The notes beneath the pieces are model-generated. The model saw only the letters and a program-made list of their open reading frames with translations, had not been told where the DNA came from and did not search any database. The position numbers and the translations under genes were made by a program. From NCBI RefSeq assembly GCF_013128195.2, contig NZ_CP053452.2, forward strand, positions 6,572,001 through 6,636,000: a stretch of DNA of 64,000 nt, written 5' to 3'. Source of the DNA: Frigoriglobus tundricola. GTDB lineage: Bacteria > Planctomycetota > Planctomycetia > Gemmatales > Gemmataceae. Every line of letters starts with the position of its first letter. The stretch's first letter is position 1. Shown piece after piece: positions 8,886-17,806 of the stretch.

Positions 8886-9875
8886 ATGGCGGAGACGAGA
8901 CGACAGACCTGGTTATGGTGGCTCCTGCGGCCGAGCATCCGCCGGCTGACGGTGCTGGCCGCGCTCGCCGCGGTGGGCTGGGTGTATCTAACGTATTTCA
9001 CGCCCGAGCAGCGGGTGGTGCGGCAGCACCTGTCCGAGACGGACGCCAAATCGGAGAAGGCCATCGACACGCGGCTCCAGCCGCTCGCCAAGCTGTTCGC
9101 CAAGGGCCGCACGGGGTCCAAGGCGTTCGCCGAGGAGGCGCTGTCCTGGGACAGCAAATGGCATCTCCTCAAGGCGGCGGTGCGCGGGGACGAATCCCAC
9201 CGCCGCTTCCTGTCCGACGCCTTCGCCCGCCACGTCTTCGGCCCGGACGAGCTGCGCGAGGCGCTGGAGGGCGCAGTTGCGGCGTACCTGGACGACATTG
9301 ACGGGTTCGAGGCCGAGATGCTGGTCCGGCTCCGCGCCGACCTGGCCGACCCCGCCCGTCCCGACAAGGTGCTGCCGGCCCATCTGGAGGGCGAGAAGGA
9401 GTTTCGCCTTGCCTACCAGACGCTGTCCGGTCGGCTGGTGGATGAGTTGCATTTGGATCTGGGCGTGACGGTGGGCCGCGAACTGGGGCTCATGGTCGTC
9501 TCCGACGTCGCCGCGCAGACGGCGCTCCAGGCGGCCAAAGCCGCCGCCGCCGAAATGGGCGTCAACGCCGGGGTGCTGAGCACCGGGGCCGTCTCCACCG
9601 TCGCCACCCTCGGGCTGGGGATGATCGCCGCCATCATCCTCGACTACGTACTGGACGAGGTGTTCAAGCTGGCGGGTTACGACCCGGCGGCGAAGATCGA
9701 GGCGCTGGTCATCGAGTCGCTCGACAAGATGGAAGCGGCCCTGATCCGCGACTCCGGCCCGTTCTGGCTCGACAAGACGGGCTCGCTGCGGCTGCGGATG
9801 GAGCAGTTGCACGAGTCGCGGTCCAAACTGCGGCGTCAGACGATCCTTCGGCTTCTGAAACAAGGGGGCAAGTGA
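8886..9875 (+). CDS. Two-pass membrane protein of the transfer-like cluster, unknown
   Basis: This 329-residue protein starts at ATG 8886 after a GAGGAGG-like box. An N-terminal membrane segment follows a basic stretch (IRRLTVLAALAAVGWVYLTY, about 18-37). A long helical region follows (residues 45-210). A glycine/alanine-rich hydrophobic stretch around GAVSTVATLGLGMIAAIILD is consistent with a second membrane segment. The C-terminus is basic and helical (RSKLRRQTILRLLKQ). Its stop overlaps the next start by one base (TGATG), so the two are translationally coupled. It resembles no transfer protein I can name. Confidence 0.65.
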   Translation: MAETRRQTWLWWLLRPSIRRLTVLAALAAVGWVYLTYFTPEQRVVRQHLSETDAKSEKAIDTRLQPLAKLFAKGRTGSKAFAEEALSWDSKWHLLKAAVRGDESHRRFLSDAFARHVFGPDELREALEGAVAAYLDDIDGFEAEMLVRLRADLADPARPDKVLPAHLEGEKEFRLAYQTLSGRLVDELHLDLGVTVGRELGLMVVSDVAAQTALQAAKAAAAEMGVNAGVLSTGAVSTVATLGLGMIAAIILDYVLDEVFKLAGYDPAAKIEALVIESLDKMEAALIRDSGPFWLDKTGSLRLRMEQLHESRSKLRRQTILRLLKQGGK

Positions 9876-10714
9876 TGAAGACGATTCGGGTGATGGCGGT
9901 GGTCGCGGCGTGCCTGTGGTGGGCGCCCACCGCGCACGGCCAGGCGCGAGCCAGGGCGGCACGCGAGGCGGCCGAGATGCTGTTCGAGCAGTTCGGGGCC
10001 AAGGCGGGCCGGAGCGTACCGGAACTGACCGCGCGGATCGAAGGGATCGCCGCGCGGTACGGCGACGACGCGATCGTGGCGATGCGCAAGGGCGGCCCAT
10101 CGGCGTTGGGTCTGGTGGAGGCGGCGGGGGCGGACGGCGCCAAGGCGGTTCGGGTGCTGGCCGTTCACGGCGAGCAGGGAGCGTCGCGGGTGCTGTCCCG
10201 ACCGACGGCCATGAAGCAGTTCCTGCAGTACGGCGACGACGCGGCGGCGGTCCTTGTCCGCCACCCCGGCGTAGCTGAACCGCTGGTCGAGCGCGGGGGC
10301 GCGCAGGCGGTCAAGGCGCTGGGTGCGGTCGATCCGCGCAACGGGCGGCGGCTGGCGATGCTCATGGATGGCGAGTTGGCCACCGCTGGCCACCCCGAAC
10401 TGCTCGGCGTGGTCGCCAAACACGGGGACACGGCGGTGAACTTCCTCTGGCAGAACAAGGGGACGCTCGCGGGCGGGGGGGCGCTGGCCGCGTTCCTCGC
10501 CGACCCCGAGCCGTACCTGAGCGGTGCCCGCGACATCGCATCTGTGGCGGGGGAGTCCGTGGTCAAGCCGGTCGTCGGCGGCGTGTTCACCCTGCTGAAC
10601 GTCGCACTGGGTGTGGGGTGCGTACTTCTCATGGCCGTCATCGGCCTGGCGTACAAGCACGGGCCGCCCAAGGCGGAAAGCGTCCAGTTCCTGCTCTCCT
10701 TGTTCAAGAAGTGA
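9875..10714 (+). CDS. Exported protein with C-terminal membrane anchor, unknown
   Basis: This is a 279-residue protein. A Sec signal peptide is evident (MKTIRVMAVVAACLWWAPTA, then HGQ, cleavage about residue 23). Several helical repeats follow (GDDAIVAMRKGG, GDDAAAVLVRHPG, HGDTAVNFLWQNKG), evenly spaced and perhaps an alpha-solenoid. A strong hydrophobic helix near the end (LLNVALGVGCVLLMAVIGLA) should anchor it. It overlaps the preceding membrane-protein gene by one base and is probably its partner in the envelope. The family is not recognised. Confidence 0.65.
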   Translation: MKTIRVMAVVAACLWWAPTAHGQARARAAREAAEMLFEQFGAKAGRSVPELTARIEGIAARYGDDAIVAMRKGGPSALGLVEAAGADGAKAVRVLAVHGEQGASRVLSRPTAMKQFLQYGDDAAAVLVRHPGVAEPLVERGGAQAVKALGAVDPRNGRRLAMLMDGELATAGHPELLGVVAKHGDTAVNFLWQNKGTLAGGGALAAFLADPEPYLSGARDIASVAGESVVKPVVGGVFTLLNVALGVGCVLLMAVIGLAYKHGPPKAESVQFLLSLFKK

Positions 10715-10767
10715 CGACGAACCCGGCGGGGACTTCCGACCCGCCCTGTTATCAGAATGAGACGAAC

Positions 10768-10971
10768 ATGACGCGTGACGATCACCCCGAACTCGACCCG
10801 CTTGCCGGGGACGTGGCCGCCGCCTCCGCGGTGTATCTCTGGGACGTTTTGCCCGAGATCCTCAACTCCACGTCGGAGGAAGCCGTTCGGCGGCTGGCTC
10901 TCCACTTTGAAACGGCGATCCGGGCGTATCTCGAAGGGCGGGAGAATTGGGGCTTTCCGCCTGACGAATGA
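10768..10971 (+). CDS. Small hypothetical protein
   Basis: This is a 67-residue acidic protein (MTRDDHPELDPLAG...). It is helical, with AAASAVYLWDVLPEILN and EAVRRLALHFETAIRAYLEG. The 53 bases before its start contain acccggcggggact, a 14-mer repeated exactly at 11567-11580 ahead of the 11650 gene. Function unknown. Confidence 0.55.
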   Translation: MTRDDHPELDPLAGDVAAASAVYLWDVLPEILNSTSEEAVRRLALHFETAIRAYLEGRENWGFPPDE

Positions 10972-11003
10972 GAACGTCTACGCCTCTGCTCAGGAGTTGC
11001 CTC

Positions 11004-11471
11004 ATGACAAACGACGACCGACCAAACACGGCTGCGGAACGCGGTCCGTTCCAGGTGTGGCATCGATCGGGTGACGGTTTCACGCCGGTCGCCCTCGTCC
11101 ATGCCGGGAATCTGCTGGCTGCGACGGTGTTCACAATGAACCGCACGGACGCGCATTGGCAGGACGGAGAGTACGTCACGGCCCTTGTGCCCGACGCCCG
11201 CTCCACCAACATTGGGGACGTGATCGTAAACCCCGAGGGCGTGGCCTATCAGATCGAGACGACTGCCCAGGGCCTCGTTTTCAACCCCATCGATTTCCCA
11301 TCGAACCGGGAACAGCAGGCGCTCTTCGCCGAGTGGACCCAGGACTACGCCTCGGCCCGGGAACGGGATGTGCGCGAGTTGTTCCGGACGAACGGCGGCG
11401 GTCCGAAGCCGCAACCGGAACCATCGCGCTCTGCGAACGACAACGACCGCGACGGTGGAATCGAGAGGTGA
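11004..11471 (+). CDS. Hypothetical protein of the island
   Basis: This is a 155-residue soluble protein from ATG 11004 (MTNDDRPNTA). An AGGAG box lies nine bases upstream. A beta-rich core (GPFQVWHRSGDGFTPVALVH, ATVFTMNRTD, GEYVTALVPDAR) is followed by a helix (EQQALFAEWTQDYASARERD) and a disordered polar tail. No known domain was recognised. It lies between the transfer-like cluster and an excisionase-like gene and follows the 67-residue gene by 32 bases. Confidence 0.55.
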   Translation: MTNDDRPNTAAERGPFQVWHRSGDGFTPVALVHAGNLLAATVFTMNRTDAHWQDGEYVTALVPDARSTNIGDVIVNPEGVAYQIETTAQGLVFNPIDFPSNREQQALFAEWTQDYASARERDVRELFRTNGGGPKPQPEPSRSANDNDRDGGIER

Positions 11472-11559
11472 ATGATGTTCCTAGAAGCAGAACGAATCCA
11501 TCGGTCGGGTCGTCCAAACCGGAAAGCGGGAAGACCATTCTCTTCGTGTTCAAGACATG

Positions 11560-11593
11560 AAGGCGGACCCGGCGGGGACTGCAATTCCGCCTT
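11560..11593 (+). terminator. Weak hairpin between small genes
   Basis: Arms aaggcgga (11560-11567) and tccgcctt (11586-11593) can pair around an 18-base loop. No T-tract follows, so intrinsic termination is doubtful; it may instead act as a translational or mRNA-stability element. The rest of 11472-11649 holds no gene I can support. Confidence 0.25.
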
Positions 11594-11649
11594 TGTGCCG
11601 AGGGTAATGATGCGGCTCGATCCGGGGAAATTGAACAAACGAGGCGGTC

Positions 11650-11916
11650 ATGACGTTGGAGGAACGGCTCGAACGCATTGAATCCATGCTCGTCGTCCTC
11701 GTCGAGCGGCAGCAAGTCCGGGAATGGTACTCTGTCGAGGAGTTCGCGGGGCTTCTGGCTAAAGCCGAGTTCACGGTCCGCGAATGGTGCCGGCTGGGGC
11801 GGATCCGGGCGGAGAAGCGGCTGTCCGGCCGTGGGGCGTTCCCCGCTTGGTGCATCAGCCATCAGGAGTTGCTGCGTTACCAGCGCGAGGGACTGCTGCC
11901 CCTTCCGATGCGGTGA
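11650..11916 (+). CDS. Excisionase-like / helix-turn-helix DNA-binding protein
   Basis: This is an 88-residue protein. An N-terminal short coiled coil (EERLERIESMLVVLVERQQ) precedes a MerR/Xis-type winged helix: WYSVEEFAGLLAKAEFTVRE, then WCRLGRIRAEKR, the usual order for helix-turn-helix proteins of the HTH_17 type. The C-terminus (HQELLRYQREGLLP) fits the same family. In mobile elements these proteins bend att-site DNA and steer excision. It closes the transfer-like cluster. It could equally be a regulator rather than a true excisionase. Confidence 0.7.
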   Translation: MTLEERLERIESMLVVLVERQQVREWYSVEEFAGLLAKAEFTVREWCRLGRIRAEKRLSGRGAFPAWCISHQELLRYQREGLLPLPMR

Positions 11917-12239
11917 CGGGATAGGAAATCGCGGTGAAGGTTCAGGATACCTGCACGGACTCCGTGACGCATCGGCTTCGGTGGAGTTCCGCTTGCGGGG
12001 ACAGCAACAGCATCTGGTCCCTTTCACGCCGGTGACGAATCCGTTGCGCCCCTGACTGTGAGGACCGCTCGACGGTGGTCGGCGGCTTACTCTTGTCCCC
12101 GCATATCTCACATCTCACGCCTGGGTTCGAGAGGGCGGATCGATTCAATGCCTGAGTCTCGTAACGCGGTTTCATTCGACGAGTTTTATCCGTCGTGTTC
12201 GGTTCCTCAAGTGGAGTCGCTGCCACTTCTCGCACTACA

Positions 12240-12402
12240 GACAATATCATATTACATAATTACATTTCTAATTAAATCAGGCGATCAAGAAAAGATATAT
12301 TATTATAGTAGTCGAGTCGTCGATAACTATGTCAAGAATCTAATTAATCAATCGTTCACTATATATTTACTATTCACTAGTAGGATCGAGTGGATTCAAC
12401 AT
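12240..12402. other. AT-rich tract without a supported gene
   Basis: About 160 bases have a much higher A+T content than anything nearby (for example gatatattattatag and ctatatatttactattcact). A frame runs through it from 12058 to 12405, but its residue makeup (ISYYIITF, YYYSSRVVDNY) looks like chance coding in AT-rich DNA. The segment lies just upstream of the interrupted LRR gene. It could be a foreign scrap, a promoter island or a DNA-unwinding element. I see no tandem iterons. Confidence 0.4.
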
Positions 12403-13121
12403 TGAACGTGGCGTAAGGGCGCGGATGGATGGTATCGGATGGACGCGCGCTTATCGCGGCAATCGTGGCTCAGCCCGACGAGGACACGCCACGCCTGATA
12501 TACGCCGATTGGCTCCAAGAACATGGCGACGAACCCCGTGCCGAATTCATCCGCTGCCAGATCGCGGCGTCCCAAGGTAACGATCCTGAACACATAGCTG
12601 GGCGTGCGCGGGCTTCAGAATTGCTCGATCAGTACAGAAACCAGTGGGAGGAACAGCTTCGCGCACTTAATGCGACAGAGGTGATCTGGGATCGTGGGTT
12701 CCCCCATTCTATACGCTTGCCATCATACCAAGCATTTCTGGAGAATGCAGGGAAAATATTTGACGATGCACCATCAATCACCGCCCTTGATCTACAGCTT
12801 ACGGACCTCGACACGACCGGAGCGCAGGCACTGGCAGAAAGTCCTTACCTTCAGCATCTTACCTCCCTCAATTTAGGATTCAACCGCATCGAAACGCTCG
12901 GAGTGCGGGCATTGGCAGAAAGCCCTCACCTGCAATATCTCACCTCCCTCAATCTGTGGCATAACTACACAGACTTGACCGGAGTGCAGGCACTGGCAGA
13001 AAGTCCTTACTTGCAGCGCCTTACCTTCCTCGATCTAAGTCAGAACGATATTGGCAATGCCGGAGTGCAGATGCTGGCGGGAAGTCCTACTCTTCAACAT
13101 CTTACCTCTCTCAATCTGAAA

Positions 13122-14600
13122 CTGTACTTTCCGCGAACTTATGGTCAGTTGGCGTGGATCGCGGGGTTGGGAGTAGACGAGTGCCGGTCCGTCCGGGAGG
13201 ATGGCGTTACCACACGACCTCCCACCCCGAACGGACGCGGCCATGCCATCGTCGCATACCCCGGCCCCTCGATGCCCGTGGTTTTCCGTGCTCGCCAAGG
13301 CCCTGGACCCGCGGTCCGGGCGGCGGCTCGCGGCCCTGTACCTGGGTCTCATCTTGGCCGGCGGGCGGAAGACGCTCAGCCGTTGGATTCGGGCCGCCGG
13401 GCTGTCGAACCAATACCGCCGGTGTTACGCCACGGCGGCCGCCGTCGGCCGCCGCACCGAGGGTGTCGCCACGCGCCTGCTGGTGCAGGTGGTCAAGCCC
13501 TTGGTGGGGGGCGCGCCCCGGCTGGTCTTGGCCCTCGACGACACCCCGACGGAGCGGCACGGGCCGAAGGTTCAAGGGGCCGGGGTGCATCACAACCCGA
13601 CCCCGGGGCCGGCCGGGAGCCCGTTCGTGTACGGGCATGTGTGGGTGGTTCTCGGGTTGTTGGTTACCCACCCGCTCGGGGGCCTGATCGCCTTGCCCCT
13701 GTTGGCTCGGCTGTACATCCGCAAAAAGGACCTCGGGGCCATCCCCGCGCCGGACCGGCCCGAGTTCGCGACCAAGTTGGAGATGGCCGTGGCGCTGGTG
13801 CGGTGGGCCCACGGGTGGCTCAAGATGTGGGCCAAGCCGGTGTGGGTGGTGGCCGACGGGGCGTACGCCAAGGCCCCGGTGCTCAAGCCCCTGCTCGCGT
13901 TGGGAGTGACGATGGTGAGTCGGCTCCGCAAGGACGCGGCCCTGTGCTCGGTGCCCGAGCCGGAGCCGAAGCGGCGCGGGCCCCGGCGCGTGTACGGGAC
14001 GCAGCGGGTCTCGCTGGCCAAGCGGGCCGGCCAGAAGGGCGGGTGGGCCACCGGCACGTTTACCCTGTACGGGAAAGCGGTGGAGAAGAGGTACAAGACG
14101 TTCGAGGCCACGTGGCGCCCCGCCGGGGGCCCGATCCGGGTCGTGCTGGTGGACGAGCCCAAGGGATGGGTCGCGTTCTTCTGCACCGACACCACCGCGA
14201 CCGTGGCCGACATCCTGAGCCTCGTCGCCGACCGGTTCAGCCTGGAAACCTGTTTTCGGGATCTCAAACAGGTCGTTGGCGCCGGGCACCAGCAGGTGCG
14301 TGGGGTGGCGTCGAACGTGGGGTGCTTTCACCTGTGTGCATGGGCGTTCACAATGACCGAAGCGTGGGCCTGGGACCGGAAGGCCGAGGACCTGGTGGCC
14401 CATCGGGCCGCGTCCCCGTGGGACGATCCCGAGCGGCGCCCGAGCCACGCGGACAAGCGCCGGGCGTGGCAGCGGGAGTTGCTGGCCGAGGAAATTCAGG
14501 CCGTTGTGGGTGAGCACCACGACCCGGTGCAAATTCACAACCTCGCACGGCGGTGCCTCGACCTCGCCGCGTAAACGCTATAATTTCGCGGAAAGTACAG
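13122..14600 (+). mobile_element. IS4-superfamily-like insertion sequence in the LRR gene
   Basis: This 1,479-bp element has terminal inverted repeats beginning CTGTACTTTCCGCGAA at both ends (16 identical bases, 20 of 21 overall). It is flanked by a 7-bp direct repeat TCTGAAA (13115-13121 and 14601-14607), the target duplication. It carries one transposase gene in the same direction as the host gene. Both ends and the duplication are intact, so it looks functional and recently inserted. Confidence 0.92.
13201..14574 (+). CDS. DDE transposase of the IS4/IS701-like superfamily
   Basis: This 457-residue protein fills the element. The catalytic triad is readable: the aspartate in LALDDTPTERHG (about residue 110), the aspartate in WVVADGAYAK, and the glutamate in RFSLETCFRDLKQVVGAG (YREK-like region). 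The N-terminus (RRLAALYLGLILAGGRKTLS, SRWIRAAG) resembles the DNA-binding part of IS701/ISH3-type enzymes. The 7-bp target duplication is unusual for IS701, so subgroup placement is tentative. Confidence 0.85.
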   Translation: MALPHDLPPRTDAAMPSSHTPAPRCPWFSVLAKALDPRSGRRLAALYLGLILAGGRKTLSRWIRAAGLSNQYRRCYATAAAVGRRTEGVATRLLVQVVKPLVGGAPRLVLALDDTPTERHGPKVQGAGVHHNPTPGPAGSPFVYGHVWVVLGLLVTHPLGGLIALPLLARLYIRKKDLGAIPAPDRPEFATKLEMAVALVRWAHGWLKMWAKPVWVVADGAYAKAPVLKPLLALGVTMVSRLRKDAALCSVPEPEPKRRGPRRVYGTQRVSLAKRAGQKGGWATGTFTLYGKAVEKRYKTFEATWRPAGGPIRVVLVDEPKGWVAFFCTDTTATVADILSLVADRFSLETCFRDLKQVVGAGHQQVRGVASNVGCFHLCAWAFTMTEAWAWDRKAEDLVAHRAASPWDDPERRPSHADKRRAWQRELLAEEIQAVVGEHHDPVQIHNLARRCLDLAA

Positions 14601-14957
14601 TCTGAAAGGTAACAACATAGACTCGGTTGGAGTGCAGGCACTGGCGGCAAGCCCTAATCTCCAACACCTCACTTCTCTCGGTCTGGGGGTCAACTACATT
14701 GACGCGCCCGGAGCCCAGGCACTGGCGGAAAGTCCTTACTTGCAGCGCCTTACCTCCCTCGATTTATATAGCAACTGCCTTGGCAATGCCGGAGTACAGG
14801 CGCTGGCAGAAAGCTCGAATCTGCAACACCTCACAGTCCTCTCTCTACGGGACAACGATATTGGCAATGCCGGAGTACAGGGTACACGACCGGCGAACGG
14901 CGTCATTGACAGGTAAGGTAAGTTCGATGGCATCCGTTTTCCCTGGAGGATGCCGCT

Positions 14958-15305
14958 GTGCCTGCTGTCCCTGCTGCCTCTCGCCGTGACCCGGCCGCCA
15001 CCCGTCGCCGGTGGGCCGAACGACTCGAACGGTTCCGCCGGTCGGGGCAGACGATCGCTCAGTTCTGTGCCGCCGAGGGCGTCTCACCGCCGTCCTTTTA
15101 TGTGTGGCGGCGAACCCTCGCGGACCACGCCCCATCACCCGTACCGGTCACTCCGACGCTCGTCCCCATCCGCCTGACCCCGTCGCCCGCCGGACCGCCG
15201 ATCGAGGTGGTGTTCCCGTCGGGAACCGTCCTGCGGTTCCCGGTCGATGCCCGACCGGAGGTCATCGCCGCCCTCGTGCATGCGGTGGAGGGGCGCCCGT
15301 GCTGA
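14958..15305 (+). CDS. tnpA: IS66 accessory protein TnpA
   Basis: This is a 115-residue protein with a GTG start at 14958, behind a GGAGGA box. The helix-turn-helix region RRWAERLERFRRSGQTIAQF, then CAAEGVSPPSFYVWRR, is the signature of IS66 Orf1. The C-terminal part (PIEVVFPSGTVLRFP) is also typical. It is required together with TnpB for IS66 transposition, though not catalytic. Its stop overlaps the tnpB start. Confidence 0.85.
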   Translation: MPAVPAASRRDPAATRRRWAERLERFRRSGQTIAQFCAAEGVSPPSFYVWRRTLADHAPSPVPVTPTLVPIRLTPSPAGPPIEVVFPSGTVLRFPVDARPEVIAALVHAVEGRPC

Positions 15306-15676
15306 GCATTCCACCCACCACCCAGCTCTGGTACGGCGGGGCCGTCGATCTGCGCCTCGGGTTCGACGGCCTGTACCGCCACGTCCAATCCACGCTTCAG
15401 GCCGATCCCTTGAGCGGGCATCTGTTCATTTTCACCAATCGCTCGGCCAACCGGCTCAAGGCCCTGTACTGGACCCGCCACGGGCTCTGCTTGTGGTGCC
15501 AGCGACTCGAGCGCGGGCGGTACCACTTCCCCACCCCGACCGACCGCAAACTCGAACTCACCGCCACCGAGTTCGCCATGATCCTCGACGGCATCGACTA
15601 CTCGTCGGCCAAACGTTTCACCCGTTATTGTCGCCCGAAAGCGTCCGAATCCGACTTGCGCACCCGCACGTCCTGA
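15299..15676 (+). CDS. tnpB: IS66 accessory protein TnpB
   Basis: This 125-residue protein has a GTG start at 15299 that overlaps the end of tnpA by seven bases. The diagnostic IS66 Orf2 motifs are present: VDLRLGFDGLYRHVQ, GHLFIFTNRSANRLKALYW and CLWCQRLERGRYHFP. Full length, no lesions. It acts as an accessory factor in IS66 transposition. Confidence 0.9.
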   Translation: MLSIPPTTQLWYGGAVDLRLGFDGLYRHVQSTLQADPLSGHLFIFTNRSANRLKALYWTRHGLCLWCQRLERGRYHFPTPTDRKLELTATEFAMILDGIDYSSAKRFTRYCRPKASESDLRTRTS

Positions 15677-15689
15677 CCCATCTTTCGGC

Positions 15690-17246
15690 ATGGACTCCGA
15701 CGCCCCGCTGCCGACCGACGTGCTGACCCTCCAAGGGATGGTGCGTGCCCTCCAGGCCGAAAACGCCGACCTCCGCACGCAGCTCCAACGCCAGGCCGAG
15801 CAGTTCCAACGGACCATCGACGACCTGCGTGCCGAGGTCGCGGCCTTGAAGGCGAAGTTGGACCGGGCCACGACGCACCGGTTCGGCCGGCGGTCCGAAC
15901 GCACACCGAAGCCACCGAAGGTCCCCGGCGACGGACCCGCGAAGCGGCGCCACGACCACGGCCGTTCGCCACTCCCGGCGCACCTCGAACGCCGCGACAC
16001 GGTCCTCGATCTGACCCCCGACGAGCGCCGCTGCTCGGGCTGTGGTGGCGACCGCGTGTGCATCGGCCAGACCCAGACCGAGCAACTCGATTGCGACCCG
16101 ACCCCGTACTTCGTGCGGCGCACGATCCGCAAGACGTACGCGTGCCAACAGTGCCCCCCGACGGTCCGGGCCGAGGACCGGATCCGGACCGCCACGCCGA
16201 GTACCGTCGGACCGATCGACAAGGGACTGTGTGGTCCGGGCTTGTTGGCCGAGGTTCTCGTCGGGAAGTTCCTCGACCACCTGCCGCTGCACCGCCAAGT
16301 CGCCCGGATCGGGCGCGCGGGGGTGACGGTGTCCGAGAGTACCTTGGGCGATTGGGTGAAACAGTCCGCGGTGTTACTGACGTCGCTGTACCAGTTGATG
16401 CTCGAGCGGGTGCGCACGTGTCCGGTCCTCTGGTCCGATGACACCCGCTCGCGGTTCGCCCAGCCCGGTGAGCGAACGATGCCGCACGGCCACTTCTGGG
16501 TGGGGATCGGAGATCCGACGGCCCCGTACACGGCGTTCCACTTCACGACCGGTTACGACGCCGCGAGCGGACCGGACCAGTTCTTAGGCGGCTTCCGGGG
16601 CCACGTGCATGCCGATTGCCTCGCACAGTACAACGGCCTGTTCGCCGCCGGAGCCAAGCACGTCGCCTGTTGGTCCCACGCGCGCCGCAAGTTCCTCGGC
16701 GCCGGGGACCCCGGGGCCAAGGCGGTCGAACGCATCAACCGGTTGTACCACATCGAGCACACGCTTCCGGCGCCGGACTCACCGGAGCACATCGTCGCCC
16801 GTCGCGCGACGCGGCAAGCAAGGGCGCTCCCGATCCTGAACGACCTGAAGGCGTGGCTCGACGCGGCACTCGGGACGGCGTTGCCCAAGTCGGCCCTGGG
16901 GGCCGCGATCCGGTACGTGGCGAATCACTGGGCCGCGTTCGTCCGGTACACCGAGGACGGGCGACTCTCGATCGATAATAACCTGAGCGAGCGAACGCTC
17001 CGGCTGATCGCCGTGGGTCGGAGCAATTGGAAGTTCGTGGGCAGTGCGAAGGCCGGTGCGCACGCCGCGGTTCACTTCTCGGTGGTGGGCACGTGTCGGC
17101 ACTTGGGTCTCGATGCGACGGCATACCTGCGTGAGGTTCTTCCGGCCCTTCATGCGTTGGGCGAGAAGCCGACGGCGGACCAACTCGCACCTCTTCTGCC
17201 CGACGTGTGGGCGAAGCGTCAACAATCCCGACTCCTCGTCGCGTAA
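15690..17246 (+). CDS. tnpC: IS66 transposase TnpC
   Basis: This is a 518-residue protein. An N-terminal coiled coil (LQAENADLRTQLQRQAEQFQ) leads into the basic FGRRSER motif. The zinc-ribbon region has CSGCGG and CQQC pairs. The DDE catalytic core shows LWSDDTRSRF, HADCLAQYNGLF with HVACWSHARRKF, and SIDNNLSERTLRLIAVGR with the terminal glutamate. The C-terminal helical domain matches IS66. It is full length and probably active. Confidence 0.93.
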   Translation: MDSDAPLPTDVLTLQGMVRALQAENADLRTQLQRQAEQFQRTIDDLRAEVAALKAKLDRATTHRFGRRSERTPKPPKVPGDGPAKRRHDHGRSPLPAHLERRDTVLDLTPDERRCSGCGGDRVCIGQTQTEQLDCDPTPYFVRRTIRKTYACQQCPPTVRAEDRIRTATPSTVGPIDKGLCGPGLLAEVLVGKFLDHLPLHRQVARIGRAGVTVSESTLGDWVKQSAVLLTSLYQLMLERVRTCPVLWSDDTRSRFAQPGERTMPHGHFWVGIGDPTAPYTAFHFTTGYDAASGPDQFLGGFRGHVHADCLAQYNGLFAAGAKHVACWSHARRKFLGAGDPGAKAVERINRLYHIEHTLPAPDSPEHIVARRATRQARALPILNDLKAWLDAALGTALPKSALGAAIRYVANHWAAFVRYTEDGRLSIDNNLSERTLRLIAVGRSNWKFVGSAKAGAHAAVHFSVVGTCRHLGLDATAYLREVLPALHALGEKPTADQLAPLLPDVWAKRQQSRLLVA

Positions 17247-17806
17247 GCCCATCCCACACCGAACCCCGCCGATCCCGGCTGTCGCTCACCGACCGTCTTT
17301 GGCCGGGTGTGTACAGTACAGGCACTGGCAACAAGCCCTCATCTGCAGCACCTTATCTCCCTTGATTTGGCAGTTAACGGTCAGGGAGATGGCGGAGCAA
17401 TCGACACGGTCGGAGCGAATGCACTGGTAGCAAGCCCGGATTTATCGGCTGCTGCAAAAATCTCCGGTCTGCAATCAATTGGGTTTAATGCACTTGCCAC
17501 TCTGGTTGCCCAAGACACTCAGGGGGCACACGAGGGCCAGAGCTATTAGCTGCCCTCATTGTTCACAGAAAAATCGGCCGACGAGAGCCGGTTCGCCGAG
17601 CGGAAGCTGGCCTTCTTGACCGACGCCATTCAGAACGCCTCCAACCCGCCACACGCGACGAACCAATTCGACTGGATTGGGCGTGTTGTGCCGGGCTTTG
17701 CCGTCTCGCGACTTCAGATCGGATTGGGTGACGGTCACGAGACGACTCACGTCTGGCGGTGACTTCTCGGACCTCGCATCGGGCTCAGCGGAAAGGCCAA
17801 TCGCGC

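Larger units (their letters stand above)
14882..17314 (+). mobile_element. IS66-family insertion sequence in the LRR gene
   Basis: This 2,433-bp element has imperfect inverted ends starting GTACACGACCGGCG on the left and, on the complementary strand, GTACACACCCGGCC on the right. The 8-bp target duplication AGTACAGG (14874-14881 and 17315-17322) is typical of IS66. The three IS66 genes lie in the standard order (tnpA-, tnpB- and tnpC-type) with overlapping or closely spaced frames. Everything needed for transposition appears intact. Confidence 0.93.
12429..17549 (+). pseudogene. Leucine-rich-repeat protein with TIGR02996-type N-terminus, split by two insertion sequences
   Basis: The N-terminus (RALIAAIVAQPDEDTPRLIY, ADWLQEHGD, AEFIRCQIA) is the repeat-companion domain characteristic of Gemmata-like planctomycetes. 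Ribonuclease-inhibitor-type LRRs follow, each about 24 residues, with the pattern GVQALAESPxLQHLTSLNL. Removing 13122-14607 and 14882-17322 (each IS plus one target copy) restores one uninterrupted frame of 397 codons, with LRR periodicity intact across both joints (LNLK|GNNID and NAGVQ|ALATS). The present gene can make only the first 231 native residues before reading into the first IS. Both insertions are recent enough that no other lesions have built up. LRR proteins of this type are presumed protein-binding; the target is unknown. Confidence 0.9.

Noticed and set aside
15098..16546. Minus-strand open frame of 482 residues
   Set aside because: It is antisense to the IS66 genes; no domain.
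17556..17806. Possible short genes on either strand between the LRR gene and the SIR2 gene
   Set aside because: Frames are open on both strands, but there is no ribosome-binding site or recognisable family, and the stretch may be only 3' flanking sequence.
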